Position numbers and translations under genes: made by a program
The notes under the pieces: model-generated
Database searches by the model: none
Told to the model about the DNA's origin: nothing
What the model saw: the letters and a program-made list of their open reading frames with translations, nothing else
NCBI RefSeq assembly: GCF_036077095.1
Contig: NZ_CP107960.1
Span: 7,564,001 to 7,628,000, forward strand
DNA length: 64,000 bases
Source of the DNA: Streptomyces sp. NBC_00376
GTDB lineage: Bacteria; Actinomycetota; Actinomycetes; Streptomycetales; Streptomycetaceae
Direction: 5' to 3'
In this document: positions 41,991-50,203 of the stretch, in pieces
Layout of the letters: each line of letters starts with the position of its first letter
Position numbering within the stretch: position 1 is the stretch's first letter

Positions 41991-43199
41991 ATGAACGTCA
42001 GCTCTCTGCGCGGGGCGCTCCTCGCCGCCTTCGCCTGCATCCTCGTGGGTGCTTCCTTCACCGCCAACAGTGTCCTGGGCGAGTATCCGTACGCGGGCGG
42101 CCAGGCGCTGCGCTACGGCCTCGCGGCGCTCCTGCTCGTACTCCTCCTGGCCCGGGACGAGCGGTCCCGGCCGACTGCCGTGCTGCGCACCCTCACCCGG
42201 CGCCAGTGGGGACGGCTCGCGCTGCTGGCAGCCATCGGCATGGTCGGCTTCAACCTCGCCGTGCTCGGCGCGGAACGATCTGCGGAGCCCGCCGTTCCAG
42301 GGGTGTTCGTGGGCTGTGCCCCAATCTTTGTAGCCGTACTCGCGCCACTCATGGACCGCCGCCGGCCCACGCGTACGGTCATGTACGCAGCCGCGCTCGT
42401 CGCTGCCGGGGCCTTCGTCGTCCAGGGCTGGGGCCGTACGGACCTGGCCGGCATCCTCTGCTCGGTCGGCGCGCTGGCGGGCGAGGTCGGTTTCGCCGTC
42501 CTCGCCGTGCCGGTCCTGCGACCGCTCGGACCGAAGCTGCTGTCCGCCACGGTCTGCTCCATCGCCGCCGCGGAGTCGGTCTGCCTCGGCCTGGTCCTGG
42601 ACGGCAGCGGTGTGCTGCGGACACCCACCGCGGCGGAGGCGCTCGCGCTGCTGTGGCAGGCAGCCGTGGTCACGGTGATCGGTTTCGTCTGCTGGTACAT
42701 GGGCATGCAGCGCATCGGCGCCGAGCGCGCCACACTCTTCTCCGGCCTGATCCCCGTCTCCGCCGCGCTGACCGCACCGCTCGTCGGCGCCGGTTCGTAC
42801 GGCCTCGCACAGGTCGGCGGCAGCTTTCTGGTCGGGCTGGGGGTCGCCCTCGGGTCGGGCGTCCTGTCGCGGAGCGAAGCGGCTCGGCGTACGGTTCCGG
42901 CGCCCGGTACGCCGTCAGCGGCTGGTGTCGAGAACGACGCGTGCCACCAGCGCCGGATCGTCGTTCATCGGCACATGACCGCAGCCCGGAAGCCGGACCA
43001 GCCGGGCGTCGGGGATGGTGTGCTTGGCCCTGATTCCCTGCCGGCGCAGCAGGATCCGGTCCCGGCTGCCCCAGGCGACGGTCACGGGCAGCCCCGGCAC
43101 GTCGTCGGTGAACGAGACACTCCCCCCGGCGGCGAGCGTCTGGTGGAAGCCGGTCGCCTCGCGCAGGGCAAGGGTCTCCGCGACGACGGCATCGGGTGA
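41991..43199 (+). CDS. DMT-superfamily (EamA) transporter with a run-on C-terminus
   Basis: The first ~300 codons encode ten hydrophobic segments in two EamA repeats (for example GFNLAVLGAERSAEPAVPGV and RIGAERATLFSGLIPVSAAL). After about residue 308 the frame runs on for another ~95 codons antisense to the hydrolase gene, giving a polar tail with no membrane segment (HQRRIVVHRHMTAARKPDQP). The natural stop seems lost, making a 285-bp convergent overlap. Probable exporter, likely controlled by the divergent MocR protein. ATG at 41991, probably leaderless. Confidence 0.8.
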   Translation: MNVSSLRGALLAAFACILVGASFTANSVLGEYPYAGGQALRYGLAALLLVLLLARDERSRPTAVLRTLTRRQWGRLALLAAIGMVGFNLAVLGAERSAEPAVPGVFVGCAPIFVAVLAPLMDRRRPTRTVMYAAALVAAGAFVVQGWGRTDLAGILCSVGALAGEVGFAVLAVPVLRPLGPKLLSATVCSIAAAESVCLGLVLDGSGVLRTPTAAEALALLWQAAVVTVIGFVCWYMGMQRIGAERATLFSGLIPVSAALTAPLVGAGSYGLAQVGGSFLVGLGVALGSGVLSRSEAARRTVPAPGTPSAAGVENDACHQRRIVVHRHMTAARKPDQPGVGDGVLGPDSLPAQQDPVPAAPGDGHGQPRHVVGERDTPPGGERLVEAGRLAQGKGLRDDGIG

Positions 43200-43745
43200 A
43201 CGGCGGCCGGGCCGGGCGTAGATGGTGCTGGTCAGCGCCGTGCGCCCGGCCGCGCTGCGCGAGAGCCGCTCGATCAGCGGGACCGGCATCGACAACGCGG
43301 CCCGCCGCATGGCCCGCAACGTCCCGAACGCGTAGCGGCGTTCGCCCTCGGTCCAGAAACCGGCGGGGGACAGCGCCGTCACCGACCGTACGAGCTTCTC
43401 CCGGCCGAGCCCCAGCGCCAGCAGACCGCCGAGCGAATTGCCCGCCACATGGGGCCGGTCCAGACCGAGCTCGTCGCAGAAGGCGCCGAGCACCTTCACC
43501 ACGGTCGGCAGGTCGTACGGCAGCCCCTCGGGCAGCTCCGGCGAGACACCGAAGCCGGGGAGATCCACGGCTATCACGTCCCTTTCCATGGCGAGCACGG
43601 ACAGCACCGGATCCCAGGCCTGGCGGTGGTGACCGATGCCGTGGAGCAGGAGCAGCGGCTCGCCGGCGCCGGTCCGCTCATACGCCACGGACACCGTCCG
43701 GGGCCCTTGCGATGAGTCGACGTTGAACGAGACCGTGGTGGCCAT
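42915..43745 (-). CDS. alpha/beta hydrolase
   Basis: 276 residues. LLLLHGIGHHRQAWDPVLSV (oxyanion region), nucleophile Ser in AGNSLGGLLA, acid in WGSRDRILLRRQ and His in CGHVPMNDDP complete the triad. Cytoplasmic; the substrate is unknown, and the closest feel is to the haloalkane dehalogenase/esterase groups. ATG 43745 preferred over an upstream ATG at 43772. Its 3' third overlaps the run-on tail of the EamA gene. Divergent to an ECF41 sigma gene with 154 bp between. Confidence 0.88.
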   Translation of the reverse strand: MATTVSFNVDSSQGPRTVSVAYERTGAGEPLLLLHGIGHHRQAWDPVLSVLAMERDVIAVDLPGFGVSPELPEGLPYDLPTVVKVLGAFCDELGLDRPHVAGNSLGGLLALGLGREKLVRSVTALSPAGFWTEGERRYAFGTLRAMRRAALSMPVPLIERLSRSAAGRTALTSTIYARPGRRSPDAVVAETLALREATGFHQTLAAGGSVSFTDDVPGLPVTVAWGSRDRILLRRQGIRAKHTIPDARLVRLPGCGHVPMNDDPALVARVVLDTSR

Positions 43746-43899
43746 GCTGGTGCTCCCGGGGTGTTCCGGCATGAAGAGGCCATGCCTGAAGGCGACTTGG
43801 ACGTCTCGTCAATAACAATTACCGTTCAGTAGCCCGCAGTTCAAGAGGGGCTGGTGATTCGCGCTGGACAGGGTGCGGCAGGTCGGCTGGGATGGGGGA

Positions 43900-44793
43900 G
43901 TGACAGCCGACACCGCCACCGATGTCTTCGAGAGCCACCGCCCCGTGCTCACCGGCGTCGCCTACCGCATGCTGGGCCGGATCGCCGATGCCGAGGACGT
44001 GGTGCAGGAGGCCTGGCTCCGTTGGTCCTCCGCGTCCCGCGAGGACGTGCGGGAGCCGCGCGCCCTTCTCGTGAGGATCATCACCCGCCTCGCCATCGAC
44101 CGGCTGCGCCAGGTGCAGTCGAGGCGCGAGGCGTACGTCGGGCCGTGGCTGCCGGAGCCGGTCGTCACCGATTTCGGACCGTCCGTGCCCGACACCGCGG
44201 AGCAGGCGGTGCTGGCCGACTCCGTATCGGTCGCCGTGCTGGTCGTCCTGGAGTCCCTGTCGCCGCTGGAGCGGGCCGTTTTCGTGCTGCGCGAGGCGTT
44301 CGGCTTCCCGTACGCGGAGATCGCCGCCGCCCTCGACCGGACCGAGGCCGCGGTGCGCCAGCTGGCGGGACGTGCGCGGCGCCATGTGGAGGAGCGCAAA
44401 CCGCGCTACGACGTCGACCCGGTGCAACGCCGTGACCTCACCGAGCGGTTCCTCGCCGCGGCGGCGGGCGGCGACATCGAGGAACTGCTGGCCCTGCTCG
44501 CCCCCGACGCGCGGCTCGTCGGGGACAGCGGCGGAAAGTCCAGGGCGCCGCTGCGGATCATCGAGAGCGCCGACAAGGTCGGCCGCTTCCTCTTCGCCGT
44601 CGCCCACGACCAGGCCGAGGCCCTCGACCACCGGTTGCTGGAACTCAACGGTGGGCCCGGCCTGCTGCTGTTCCTGGGCGGAAAGATCGACTCGGTCGTT
44701 CAGCTCGACATCGAGGACGGGCTCATCCAGTGCGTATACATCGTGCGGAACCCTGACAAGCTCACCGGCTTCACCGACCTCCCGGAGAAGTAG
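43900..44793 (+). CDS. ECF41-type sigma factor with SnoaL-like C-terminal domain
   Basis: 297 residues: sigma region 2 (~8-75), a linker with the ECF41 hallmark WLPEP (83-87), sigma region 4 (~125-180, AEIAAALDRTEAAVRQLAGR) and a SnoaL-like C-terminal extension containing NPDKL near the end, the other ECF41 signature. The D-G-G-G-R motif is altered to DSGGK. In this group the C-terminal domain regulates activity in place of an anti-sigma factor. Usually a COE (decarboxylase/epimerase/oxidoreductase) gene is adjacent; here the divergent neighbour is an alpha/beta hydrolase. GTG at 43900 with ggggga upstream. Confidence 0.88.
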   Translation: MTADTATDVFESHRPVLTGVAYRMLGRIADAEDVVQEAWLRWSSASREDVREPRALLVRIITRLAIDRLRQVQSRREAYVGPWLPEPVVTDFGPSVPDTAEQAVLADSVSVAVLVVLESLSPLERAVFVLREAFGFPYAEIAAALDRTEAAVRQLAGRARRHVEERKPRYDVDPVQRRDLTERFLAAAAGGDIEELLALLAPDARLVGDSGGKSRAPLRIIESADKVGRFLFAVAHDQAEALDHRLLELNGGPGLLLFLGGKIDSVVQLDIEDGLIQCVYIVRNPDKLTGFTDLPEK

Positions 44794-44833
44794 CCGGCCC
44801 CTGGCCGCATGGCCCTTCGTCGCGCCTGTCCGA

Positions 44834-44867
44834 AGCCCCACGTCCTGCCCGGTCGTGGGGCTCTTTG
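44834..44867 (+). terminator. rho-independent terminator after the sigma factor
   Basis: 9-bp stem (agccccacg / cgtggggct) with an 11-nt loop and a short cttt tail, 40 nt after the stop. Confidence 0.75.
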
Positions 44868-44948
44868 CTGCGTTCGCCTCACGGCGCCACGAACGTCCTG
44901 TGAACGCTCTGCGGCAGAGACCCGTTTCCCTGCGTGACCGACCGAGGA

Positions 44949-44962
44949 TTGGTCTTGACCAA
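44949..44962. promoter_or_regulatory. DasR/dre-like operator
   Basis: ttggtcttgaccaa: perfect 6-bp arms around tt, matching the TGGTCTAGACCA core bound by DasR and other HutC-group GntR regulators. It lies 92 bp before the GntR start. Either DasR control or autoregulation is possible; the sequence cannot choose. Confidence 0.6.
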
Positions 44963-44981
44963 GGGTGTGTACCGTCCTATG

Positions 44982-44997
44982 GTCTCAACGTTAAGAC
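44982..44997. promoter_or_regulatory. second palindrome upstream of the GntR gene
   Basis: gtctcaacgttaagac: 14 of 16 positions symmetrical, spaced 33 bp start to start (about three helical turns) from the dre-like site. It is followed by an AT-rich patch (cctttaataaataac) likely holding the promoter or leader. Confidence 0.5.
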
Positions 44998-45054
44998 AGG
45001 AACCTTTAATAAATAACGTCGCGGAATAGCCGCTGGGTGATTGCGGAGGACAGG

Positions 45055-45822
45055 GTGGGGACGACGCAGCTGGAATCGGTACAGGAGCCGAAGTACTGGC
45101 ACCTCAAGACCGTGCTCAGTGAGGCACTCGACTCGGACTTTGCGGTGGGGGAGATCCTGCCCAACGAGCGCGAGCTCGCCGCCCGGTTCGGAGTCGCCCG
45201 AGCCACGCTCCGGCAGGCTCTGGAACAGCTCGAACTCGAAGGAAGGCTGCAGCGTCGCCGCGGCGTCGGGACCACCGTCGCGCCGCCGCGAGTCGGAGTC
45301 GCCGTCTCCACGGCACAGCGGGACTGGTCCGGCGGAGGTCCGGCCGAGGCCTGGCAGCCGGTGGACTGCTCCACCGCGGTCGCCCCGTCGTCGGTGGCGG
45401 CCGTGCTCGACGTGGAAGCCGACGCGCCGATACACATCGTGCGCCGGATCCGGGTGACCAACGGGCAGACCGTCGCGGCGGAGTTCCTGTACGTCCCGTC
45501 GCCGTCCGTGCCCGAACTCTCCGCGATCGACGCTCCGTCCGGGCCTGCCCGGGCCCGCCGTGTCCTGCGCGAGCTGCACCGTCTCGGCCTCGACGGCCAG
45601 GACCGGTCGGTGGAGCTGGGCTCGGCGCGTGTGGACGACGCCAAGGAGCTCGACCGGCTGCCCGGCGCCCCCGTGCTCGTCGTCACCACCCGCTACCTCG
45701 CGGCGGGCGGTACTGCCGCGCTCTCCGTCGCCACGTACCGGGCCGACACCTGCCGGCTCACCTTCGGTGACTCGGGAGACCTGGAGATCAGCCACCACGA
45801 CCAGGAGCGCCGGGCCTCCTGA
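45055..45822 (+). CDS. GntR (HutC/UTRA)-family regulator
   Basis: 255 residues. wHTH at ~15-75 (GEILPNERELAARFGVARAT; LRQALEQLELEGRLQRRRGV) and a UTRA ligand domain from ~95 to 245 (IHIVRRIRVTNGQTVAAEFL; VLVVTTRYLAAGG). HutC-group regulators sense sugar phosphates, histidine intermediates or fatty acids. The two palindromes upstream, one dre-like, point to amino-sugar metabolism or a DasR link. GTG at 45055 chosen for gcggagga 5 nt upstream. Converges on the ROK gene. Confidence 0.88.
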   Translation: MGTTQLESVQEPKYWHLKTVLSEALDSDFAVGEILPNERELAARFGVARATLRQALEQLELEGRLQRRRGVGTTVAPPRVGVAVSTAQRDWSGGGPAEAWQPVDCSTAVAPSSVAAVLDVEADAPIHIVRRIRVTNGQTVAAEFLYVPSPSVPELSAIDAPSGPARARRVLRELHRLGLDGQDRSVELGSARVDDAKELDRLPGAPVLVVTTRYLAAGGTAALSVATYRADTCRLTFGDSGDLEISHHDQERRAS

Positions 45823-45887
45823 CCGGGGCCGGCTCCACCGGTCCACGTCGGCAGGCACCGTCCGCCGGTATGCGCGGCCCGTCGCAG

Positions 45888-47045
45888 TCAGCGGCGGGCC
45901 GTCACCGTTCCCTCCACCGCGAAGAGCTGCTCCTCCACGTGGTCGAGCGCCAGCCGTAGCGCGCCGGTGGCCACCGCGGCCTCACCGAGCAGCGACAGCG
46001 TGACCCGTGGCGGCCGGAGGCAGTAGCGGGCCAGCTCGCTGCGGAGTGGATCGAGCACATCGTCCAGCCCGGTGGCCCAGCCGCCCACCACCACGAGCTC
46101 GGGGTCCAGCGCCAGCGCCAGCGCCGCCACATCGTGCACCAGACGCTGAATGAAGCGTTCGACCGCGGCCTGGGCCCGGGCATCGCCGCGCCGGGCTTCC
46201 GCGAACACATCGGCGACCGCGGGCTCGTCCAACGGATCCAGCGGGGTGTCCGTCGTGGACAGAAGCCGCTCCGGAGTCACTTCGCGGCCGAGCAGGTGCA
46301 GCGCGCCGATCTCGCCCGCCGCACCGCCGAACCCGCGGTGCAGCCGTCCACCGATCAGCGAACCGGCACCCGGGCTCAGCCCCGCCAGGACGAACACGAT
46401 GTCGTCGGACTCGGTGGCCGCGCCCTTCCAGTGCTCCGCGACCGCCGCGGCATTGGCGTCGTTCTCCACCAGGACCGGGCAGCGGAAGGAGCGCCTCAGC
46501 CGCTCGCCCAGCGCGAGACCCGTCCAGCCGGGCAGGGCGGTGCCCAGCCGGACCGTCCCGTCGGCCTCCACGATGCCGGGGCTGCCGACCCCGACCGCGC
46601 GCAGACTGCTCCTGGCCACGCCCGTCCGCCGCAGGAGGTCGGCCACCACGGCCCTGACCTTGTCGAGCCGGTCATCGGCGCCGGCGGTCTCCGACACCTC
46701 GCGGGCGCCCGCGCCGATGATCCGGCCGTCCAGCCCCGACAGCAGCGCGGAGACGCGGTGCGGGCCGATCTCGATGCCGAGCAGATGCCCGGCCTCGGCA
46801 CGGAACCGGAACCGGCGGGCCGGCCGCCCCTGGCGCCGGGTCTCGCCCCCGTCGGGCCCCGACTCGACGACCAGCCCGGCCTCGAAGAGCCCCTCCATGA
46901 CACCTTCGACCGTCGGACGGGACAGTCCGGTGATCCGGGTCAGGTCCGTCAGGGTCGGGGAGTCGGCACCTCGCAGGGCATGCAGTACCACCGCGGAATT
47001 GATGCGTCGCAACAGCGACGGATCCCCACCGGTCAGCCGGCCCAC
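45888..47045 (-). CDS. ROK-family transcriptional regulator
   Basis: 385 residues. wHTH at ~10-70 (LTDLTRITGLSRPTVEGVME) and a ROK kinase-like domain with IEIGPHRVSALLSGLDG, VGVGSPGIVEADGTV, VLVENDANAAAVAEHW and GAAGEIGALHLLG. The zinc motif C-x-C-G-x-x-G-C of NagC/XylR regulators is absent, which is common in Streptomyces ROKs. Senses a sugar or sugar phosphate. No sugar transporter is adjacent. Monocistronic by spacing. Confidence 0.9.
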   Translation of the reverse strand: MGRLTGGDPSLLRRINSAVVLHALRGADSPTLTDLTRITGLSRPTVEGVMEGLFEAGLVVESGPDGGETRRQGRPARRFRFRAEAGHLLGIEIGPHRVSALLSGLDGRIIGAGAREVSETAGADDRLDKVRAVVADLLRRTGVARSSLRAVGVGSPGIVEADGTVRLGTALPGWTGLALGERLRRSFRCPVLVENDANAAAVAEHWKGAATESDDIVFVLAGLSPGAGSLIGGRLHRGFGGAAGEIGALHLLGREVTPERLLSTTDTPLDPLDEPAVADVFAEARRGDARAQAAVERFIQRLVHDVAALALALDPELVVVGGWATGLDDVLDPLRSELARYCLRPPRVTLSLLGEAAVATGALRLALDHVEEQLFAVEGTVTARR

Positions 47046-47145
47046 GGTGTGTCCTCCCAGCTCTAGCGCATGTCAGGCGGATGGTACTCGCTGCCCAGGT
47101 GCGGGGCGACCGTGGGCCGCGAGGCGGTTCCCGGGAGCCGGGAAT

Positions 47146-47796
47146 TCAGCCCGGGGCGACGAACCCGGATTCATATGCCGCGATCACCGCCTGGGTACGG
47201 TCCCTCGCGCCCAACTTGGCCAGTACAGCACTGACATGGGTCTTCACCGTTTCGACGCCGACCACGAGCTTGGCAGCGATCTCCGCGTTCGACAGGCCAC
47301 GGGCCATCAGCCGCAGGACCACGGACTCCCGCTCGGTCAGCGCTGCCCGGTCCATGACCGCGCGCGCCTTGCTCGTCCCGTACTCGGCGGCGAGCTGCCG
47401 GACCGCCGCCGGGAAGAGCAGCGACTCGCCTTCGGCGACCAGACGCACCGCATGCACGATCTCGGCGGGCCGGGCACGTTTGAGGAGGAAGCCGTCCGCA
47501 CCGGCACGCAACGCCTCATAGACGTACTCGTCGTTCTCGAAGGTGGTCACCACAAGGATCTTCGGCGGATCAGGCACCGTACGCAGCACCACCCGGGTTG
47601 CCTCGATCCCGTCCATCAACGGCATCCTGACATCCATGGCCACCACATCGGGGCGCAGCTGATGCAGCAGAGGGATCACGGCGGCGCCGTCGCCCGCCTC
47701 GCCCACCACCTCGATATCGGGCTGGGCCTCAAGGACCGCACGCAACCCCGCGCGGACGAGGGGCTCGTCGTCGACCAGAAGTACGCTAACCGGCAT
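47146..47796 (-). CDS. NarL/LuxR-type response regulator
   Basis: 216 residues. Receiver domain with the acidic pair D9-D10, phospho-acceptor D55 (AMDVRMP), and Lys in LLKRARP. C-terminal LuxR HTH (LTERESVVLRLMARGLSNAE; VVGVETVKTHVSAVLAKLGA). Partner of the upstream histidine kinase (164-nt gap, same strand), with the ABC exporter divergent beyond it. The trio resembles drug- or cell-envelope-responsive modules. Confidence 0.93.
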   Translation of the reverse strand: MPVSVLLVDDEPLVRAGLRAVLEAQPDIEVVGEAGDGAAVIPLLHQLRPDVVAMDVRMPLMDGIEATRVVLRTVPDPPKILVVTTFENDEYVYEALRAGADGFLLKRARPAEIVHAVRLVAEGESLLFPAAVRQLAAEYGTSKARAVMDRAALTERESVVLRLMARGLSNAEIAAKLVVGVETVKTHVSAVLAKLGARDRTQAVIAAYESGFVAPG

Positions 47797-47960
47797 TGGG
47801 CCACCCTAAGCGCTGTCCCGCACCCCCTGGCGGGCGCACGACGACAGCTGCGGCACCTTGCCGCGTCGCCGGAACACCCGCTCGCACTCGGTGTGCCGAC
47901 GCCTCCTGTCTCGCGACCTGCCGCATCTGACGCCGCGACGCCGCACTGATGGGCCAAGGG

Positions 47961-49154
47961 CTAAGGGGCAGCCCTCAGGCCGTCCAACGGGAGCCTGGCA
48001 CGAACGCGCCACTGCCCTTCGTGCGGACCCGTCTCGGCCTTTCCGCCCAGCAGCGCGGCCCGCTCCCGGATGCCCCGCAGCCCGCTCCCGCCGCCCGGCA
48101 CAGCTACCGAATCGGCTATCGCGGCATTGAGTGGATTGGTCACCTCCAACTCCAGCCCGCCGTCGGCAAGGGTGATCCGCACGCGGACGGGGACTGTACC
48201 CGAATGACGCAGCACATTGGTGAGGGACTCCTGAAGGATGCGATATCCCTCGCGGGAGACCGCGCCCGGAACCTGTTCCAGCGGACCTGACACGTCAGCG
48301 TCGATCTTCGCGCCCGAACTGCGCGCGGAGTCCAGGAGCCGGTCCGCTTCCACGAGCGTCGGCCGTTGCCCCGCGGGCGGCCCCGATTCGCGCAGCACCC
48401 GCAGCACCCGCTCCAGATCGTCGAGCGCGTCCCGGCCCGTCTCCTCGATCGCGGCAAGGGCCCGTTCGGTGAACTCCGGGTCGTGTGCAGCCCGGGCCGC
48501 GCCGGCCTGTACGACCGCGACCGTCAATGCGTGCCCGATCGAGTCGTGCAGCTCACGTGCGATGCGGTTGCGCTCCAGCAGCTGTTCGGTGCGCTCCTCC
48601 AGAGCGGTCAGCCGCTGCACGGGCGAGGGGCCGAGAAGCTGCTTGGCGGCCTCGGTGATCAGCCGGCCGCTCAACACGACGACGGCGAGCAGCGGCAGGA
48701 GGGGCAGGGGGGAGAGCAGGGCATACCACCAGTGCGGCTCCACCCCGCGGACCAGCCATTGATCGCTCGGGCCGCTGCCGGAGGCGGTGAGGACGAGGTC
48801 CATCGCGGTTGCCGACAGCCACACCGTCGCGTACCCCACGGGAACGGCGAGCAGCATTCGTATCTCCAGCCACAGCACGGTTCTCCAGCGGTCGCCCCAA
48901 GTGGCGGCCGTGGCCGCGGAGATACTGGCATCAGCCTTGCCTCTTTCCTCCGGTGCGAGCAGAAGTTGTGCCTGTACCCCCTCGGCCAGCCGCATACCGG
49001 GCACCAGACCGACCGGTACCGCGACGACCATGGGCGCCCATGGGGAATCCGGCGAGATGAACAACCACACGCTGTAGCCCGCACCCGGGATAAGCAGATG
49101 CAGCCACCGGGTGTAGGTGACAGATGCGGCGAGCGGGCGCAGAAGGCGGAACAT
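47961..49154 (-). CDS. NarL-type sensor histidine kinase
   Basis: 397 residues. About four N-terminal hydrophobic segments (~15-60 and ~95-180), then the HisKA_3 box (RNRIARELHDSIGHALTVAV) with the phosphorylated His, and an HATPase domain with the N-box (QESLTNVLRHSG) and G-box (GGGSGLRGIRERAALLGG). No long extracellular sensor loop, so it may be an intramembrane-sensing kinase. ATG 49154. Divergent to the ABC exporter, with an inverted repeat between. Confidence 0.92.
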   Translation of the reverse strand: MFRLLRPLAASVTYTRWLHLLIPGAGYSVWLFISPDSPWAPMVVAVPVGLVPGMRLAEGVQAQLLLAPEERGKADASISAATAATWGDRWRTVLWLEIRMLLAVPVGYATVWLSATAMDLVLTASGSGPSDQWLVRGVEPHWWYALLSPLPLLPLLAVVVLSGRLITEAAKQLLGPSPVQRLTALEERTEQLLERNRIARELHDSIGHALTVAVVQAGAARAAHDPEFTERALAAIEETGRDALDDLERVLRVLRESGPPAGQRPTLVEADRLLDSARSSGAKIDADVSGPLEQVPGAVSREGYRILQESLTNVLRHSGTVPVRVRITLADGGLELEVTNPLNAAIADSVAVPGGGSGLRGIRERAALLGGKAETGPHEGQWRVRARLPLDGLRAAP

Positions 49155-49190
49155 GCAGCCATCGTGCCAGCCCGCATGCGTGCGGCGGCT

Positions 49191-49226
49191 CCCCCGCGAG
49201 AGGGAGACGATCCCCACGCGCGGGGG
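49191..49226. promoter_or_regulatory. inverted repeat between kinase and ABC exporter
   Basis: cccccgcg / cgcggggg, 8-bp arms with 20 nt between, in the 108-bp divergent spacer. Candidate binding site for the response regulator, or a leader hairpin of the ABC mRNA. Confidence 0.35.
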
Positions 49227-49262
49227 AAGCGGGGCCCCGGACGCGACGGCGAGGCTGAGGAC

Positions 49263-50201
49263 ATGACCAGCATCGACGTCCACGAGCTCACCAAGACATA
49301 CGGCACGACCCGTGCCGTGGACAACCTCACGTTCAGCGTGCGCCCGGGGCGCGTCACCGGCTTCCTCGGCCCCAACGGCGCGGGCAAGTCCACCACCATG
49401 CGACTCGTCCTCGGCCTCGACCGGCCCACCGGCGGCAAGGCCACGATCGGCGGGCAGCCCTACGCTGCGCTCAGCGATCCGCTGCGTCGGGTCGGCGCCC
49501 TGCTGGACGCTCAGGCCGCCCATGGCTCGCGCACCGCGCGGAACCACTTGCTCGCCCTGGCGGTCAGCAACGGCCTCGGTGCGCGCAGGGTCGAGGAGGT
49601 CCTGGAAGAGGCAGGCCTCACCGAGGTCGGCGGAACCCGGATCAAGACCTTATCACTCGGCATGCGACAGCGGCTGGGCATAGCGGCCGCCCTGCTGGGC
49701 GATCCGGAGGTCGTGATGCTGGACGAGCCGTCCAACGGTCTCGATCCGGAAGGCATCATCTGGGTCCGGGAGCTGATGAAGCGACTCGCCCGCGAGGGAC
49801 GCACGGTCCTGGTCTCCAGCCATCTGATGAACGAGACCTCGTCGTTCGCCGATCACCTCGTGATCCTCGGCCGGGGCCGGCTCCTCGCCGACCTGCCGAT
49901 GCAGGACTTCCTGGACTCCCGCAGCAAGCCTCGCGCACGGATGCGGACGACCGAATCCACGCGGCTGCGCGATGTCCTCATCCGCAAGGGATATGACCCC
50001 GCGCAGGGCGAGGACGGCTCATGGACCATCGAGGGCGCGAAGGCAGGGGAGGTCGGTGCGATAGCCGCCGCCGAAGGCATTCCTGTCCTTGAACTCGTCG
50101 ATGAGCAGGCCACGTTGGAACAGGCCTACCTCGACCTCACTGCCGACGCAACGGAATTCGCATCGGCGTCGACCTCATCCGCCAACCGTCAGGAGGCCTG
50201 A
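49263..50201 (+). CDS. ABC exporter ATP-binding subunit
   Basis: 312 residues. Walker A GPNGAGKST (~37-45), signature LSLGMRQRLGIA (a variant of LSGGQ), Walker B VVMLDEPSNGLDPEG, H-loop SSHLMNE. The C-terminal ~90 residues are the accessory domain of the drug/bacitracin-type exporters (DrrA/BcrA group). ATG 49263. Next gene, the permease, begins 2 nt after the stop. Confidence 0.92.
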   Translation: MTSIDVHELTKTYGTTRAVDNLTFSVRPGRVTGFLGPNGAGKSTTMRLVLGLDRPTGGKATIGGQPYAALSDPLRRVGALLDAQAAHGSRTARNHLLALAVSNGLGARRVEEVLEEAGLTEVGGTRIKTLSLGMRQRLGIAAALLGDPEVVMLDEPSNGLDPEGIIWVRELMKRLAREGRTVLVSSHLMNETSSFADHLVILGRGRLLADLPMQDFLDSRSKPRARMRTTESTRLRDVLIRKGYDPAQGEDGSWTIEGAKAGEVGAIAAAEGIPVLELVDEQATLEQAYLDLTADATEFASASTSSANRQEA

Positions 50202-50203
50202 CC

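Noticed and set aside
45860..45890. ggcccg / cgggcc hairpin between the GntR and ROK genes
   Set aside because: Overlaps the ROK stop region and is short; not convincing as a terminator.
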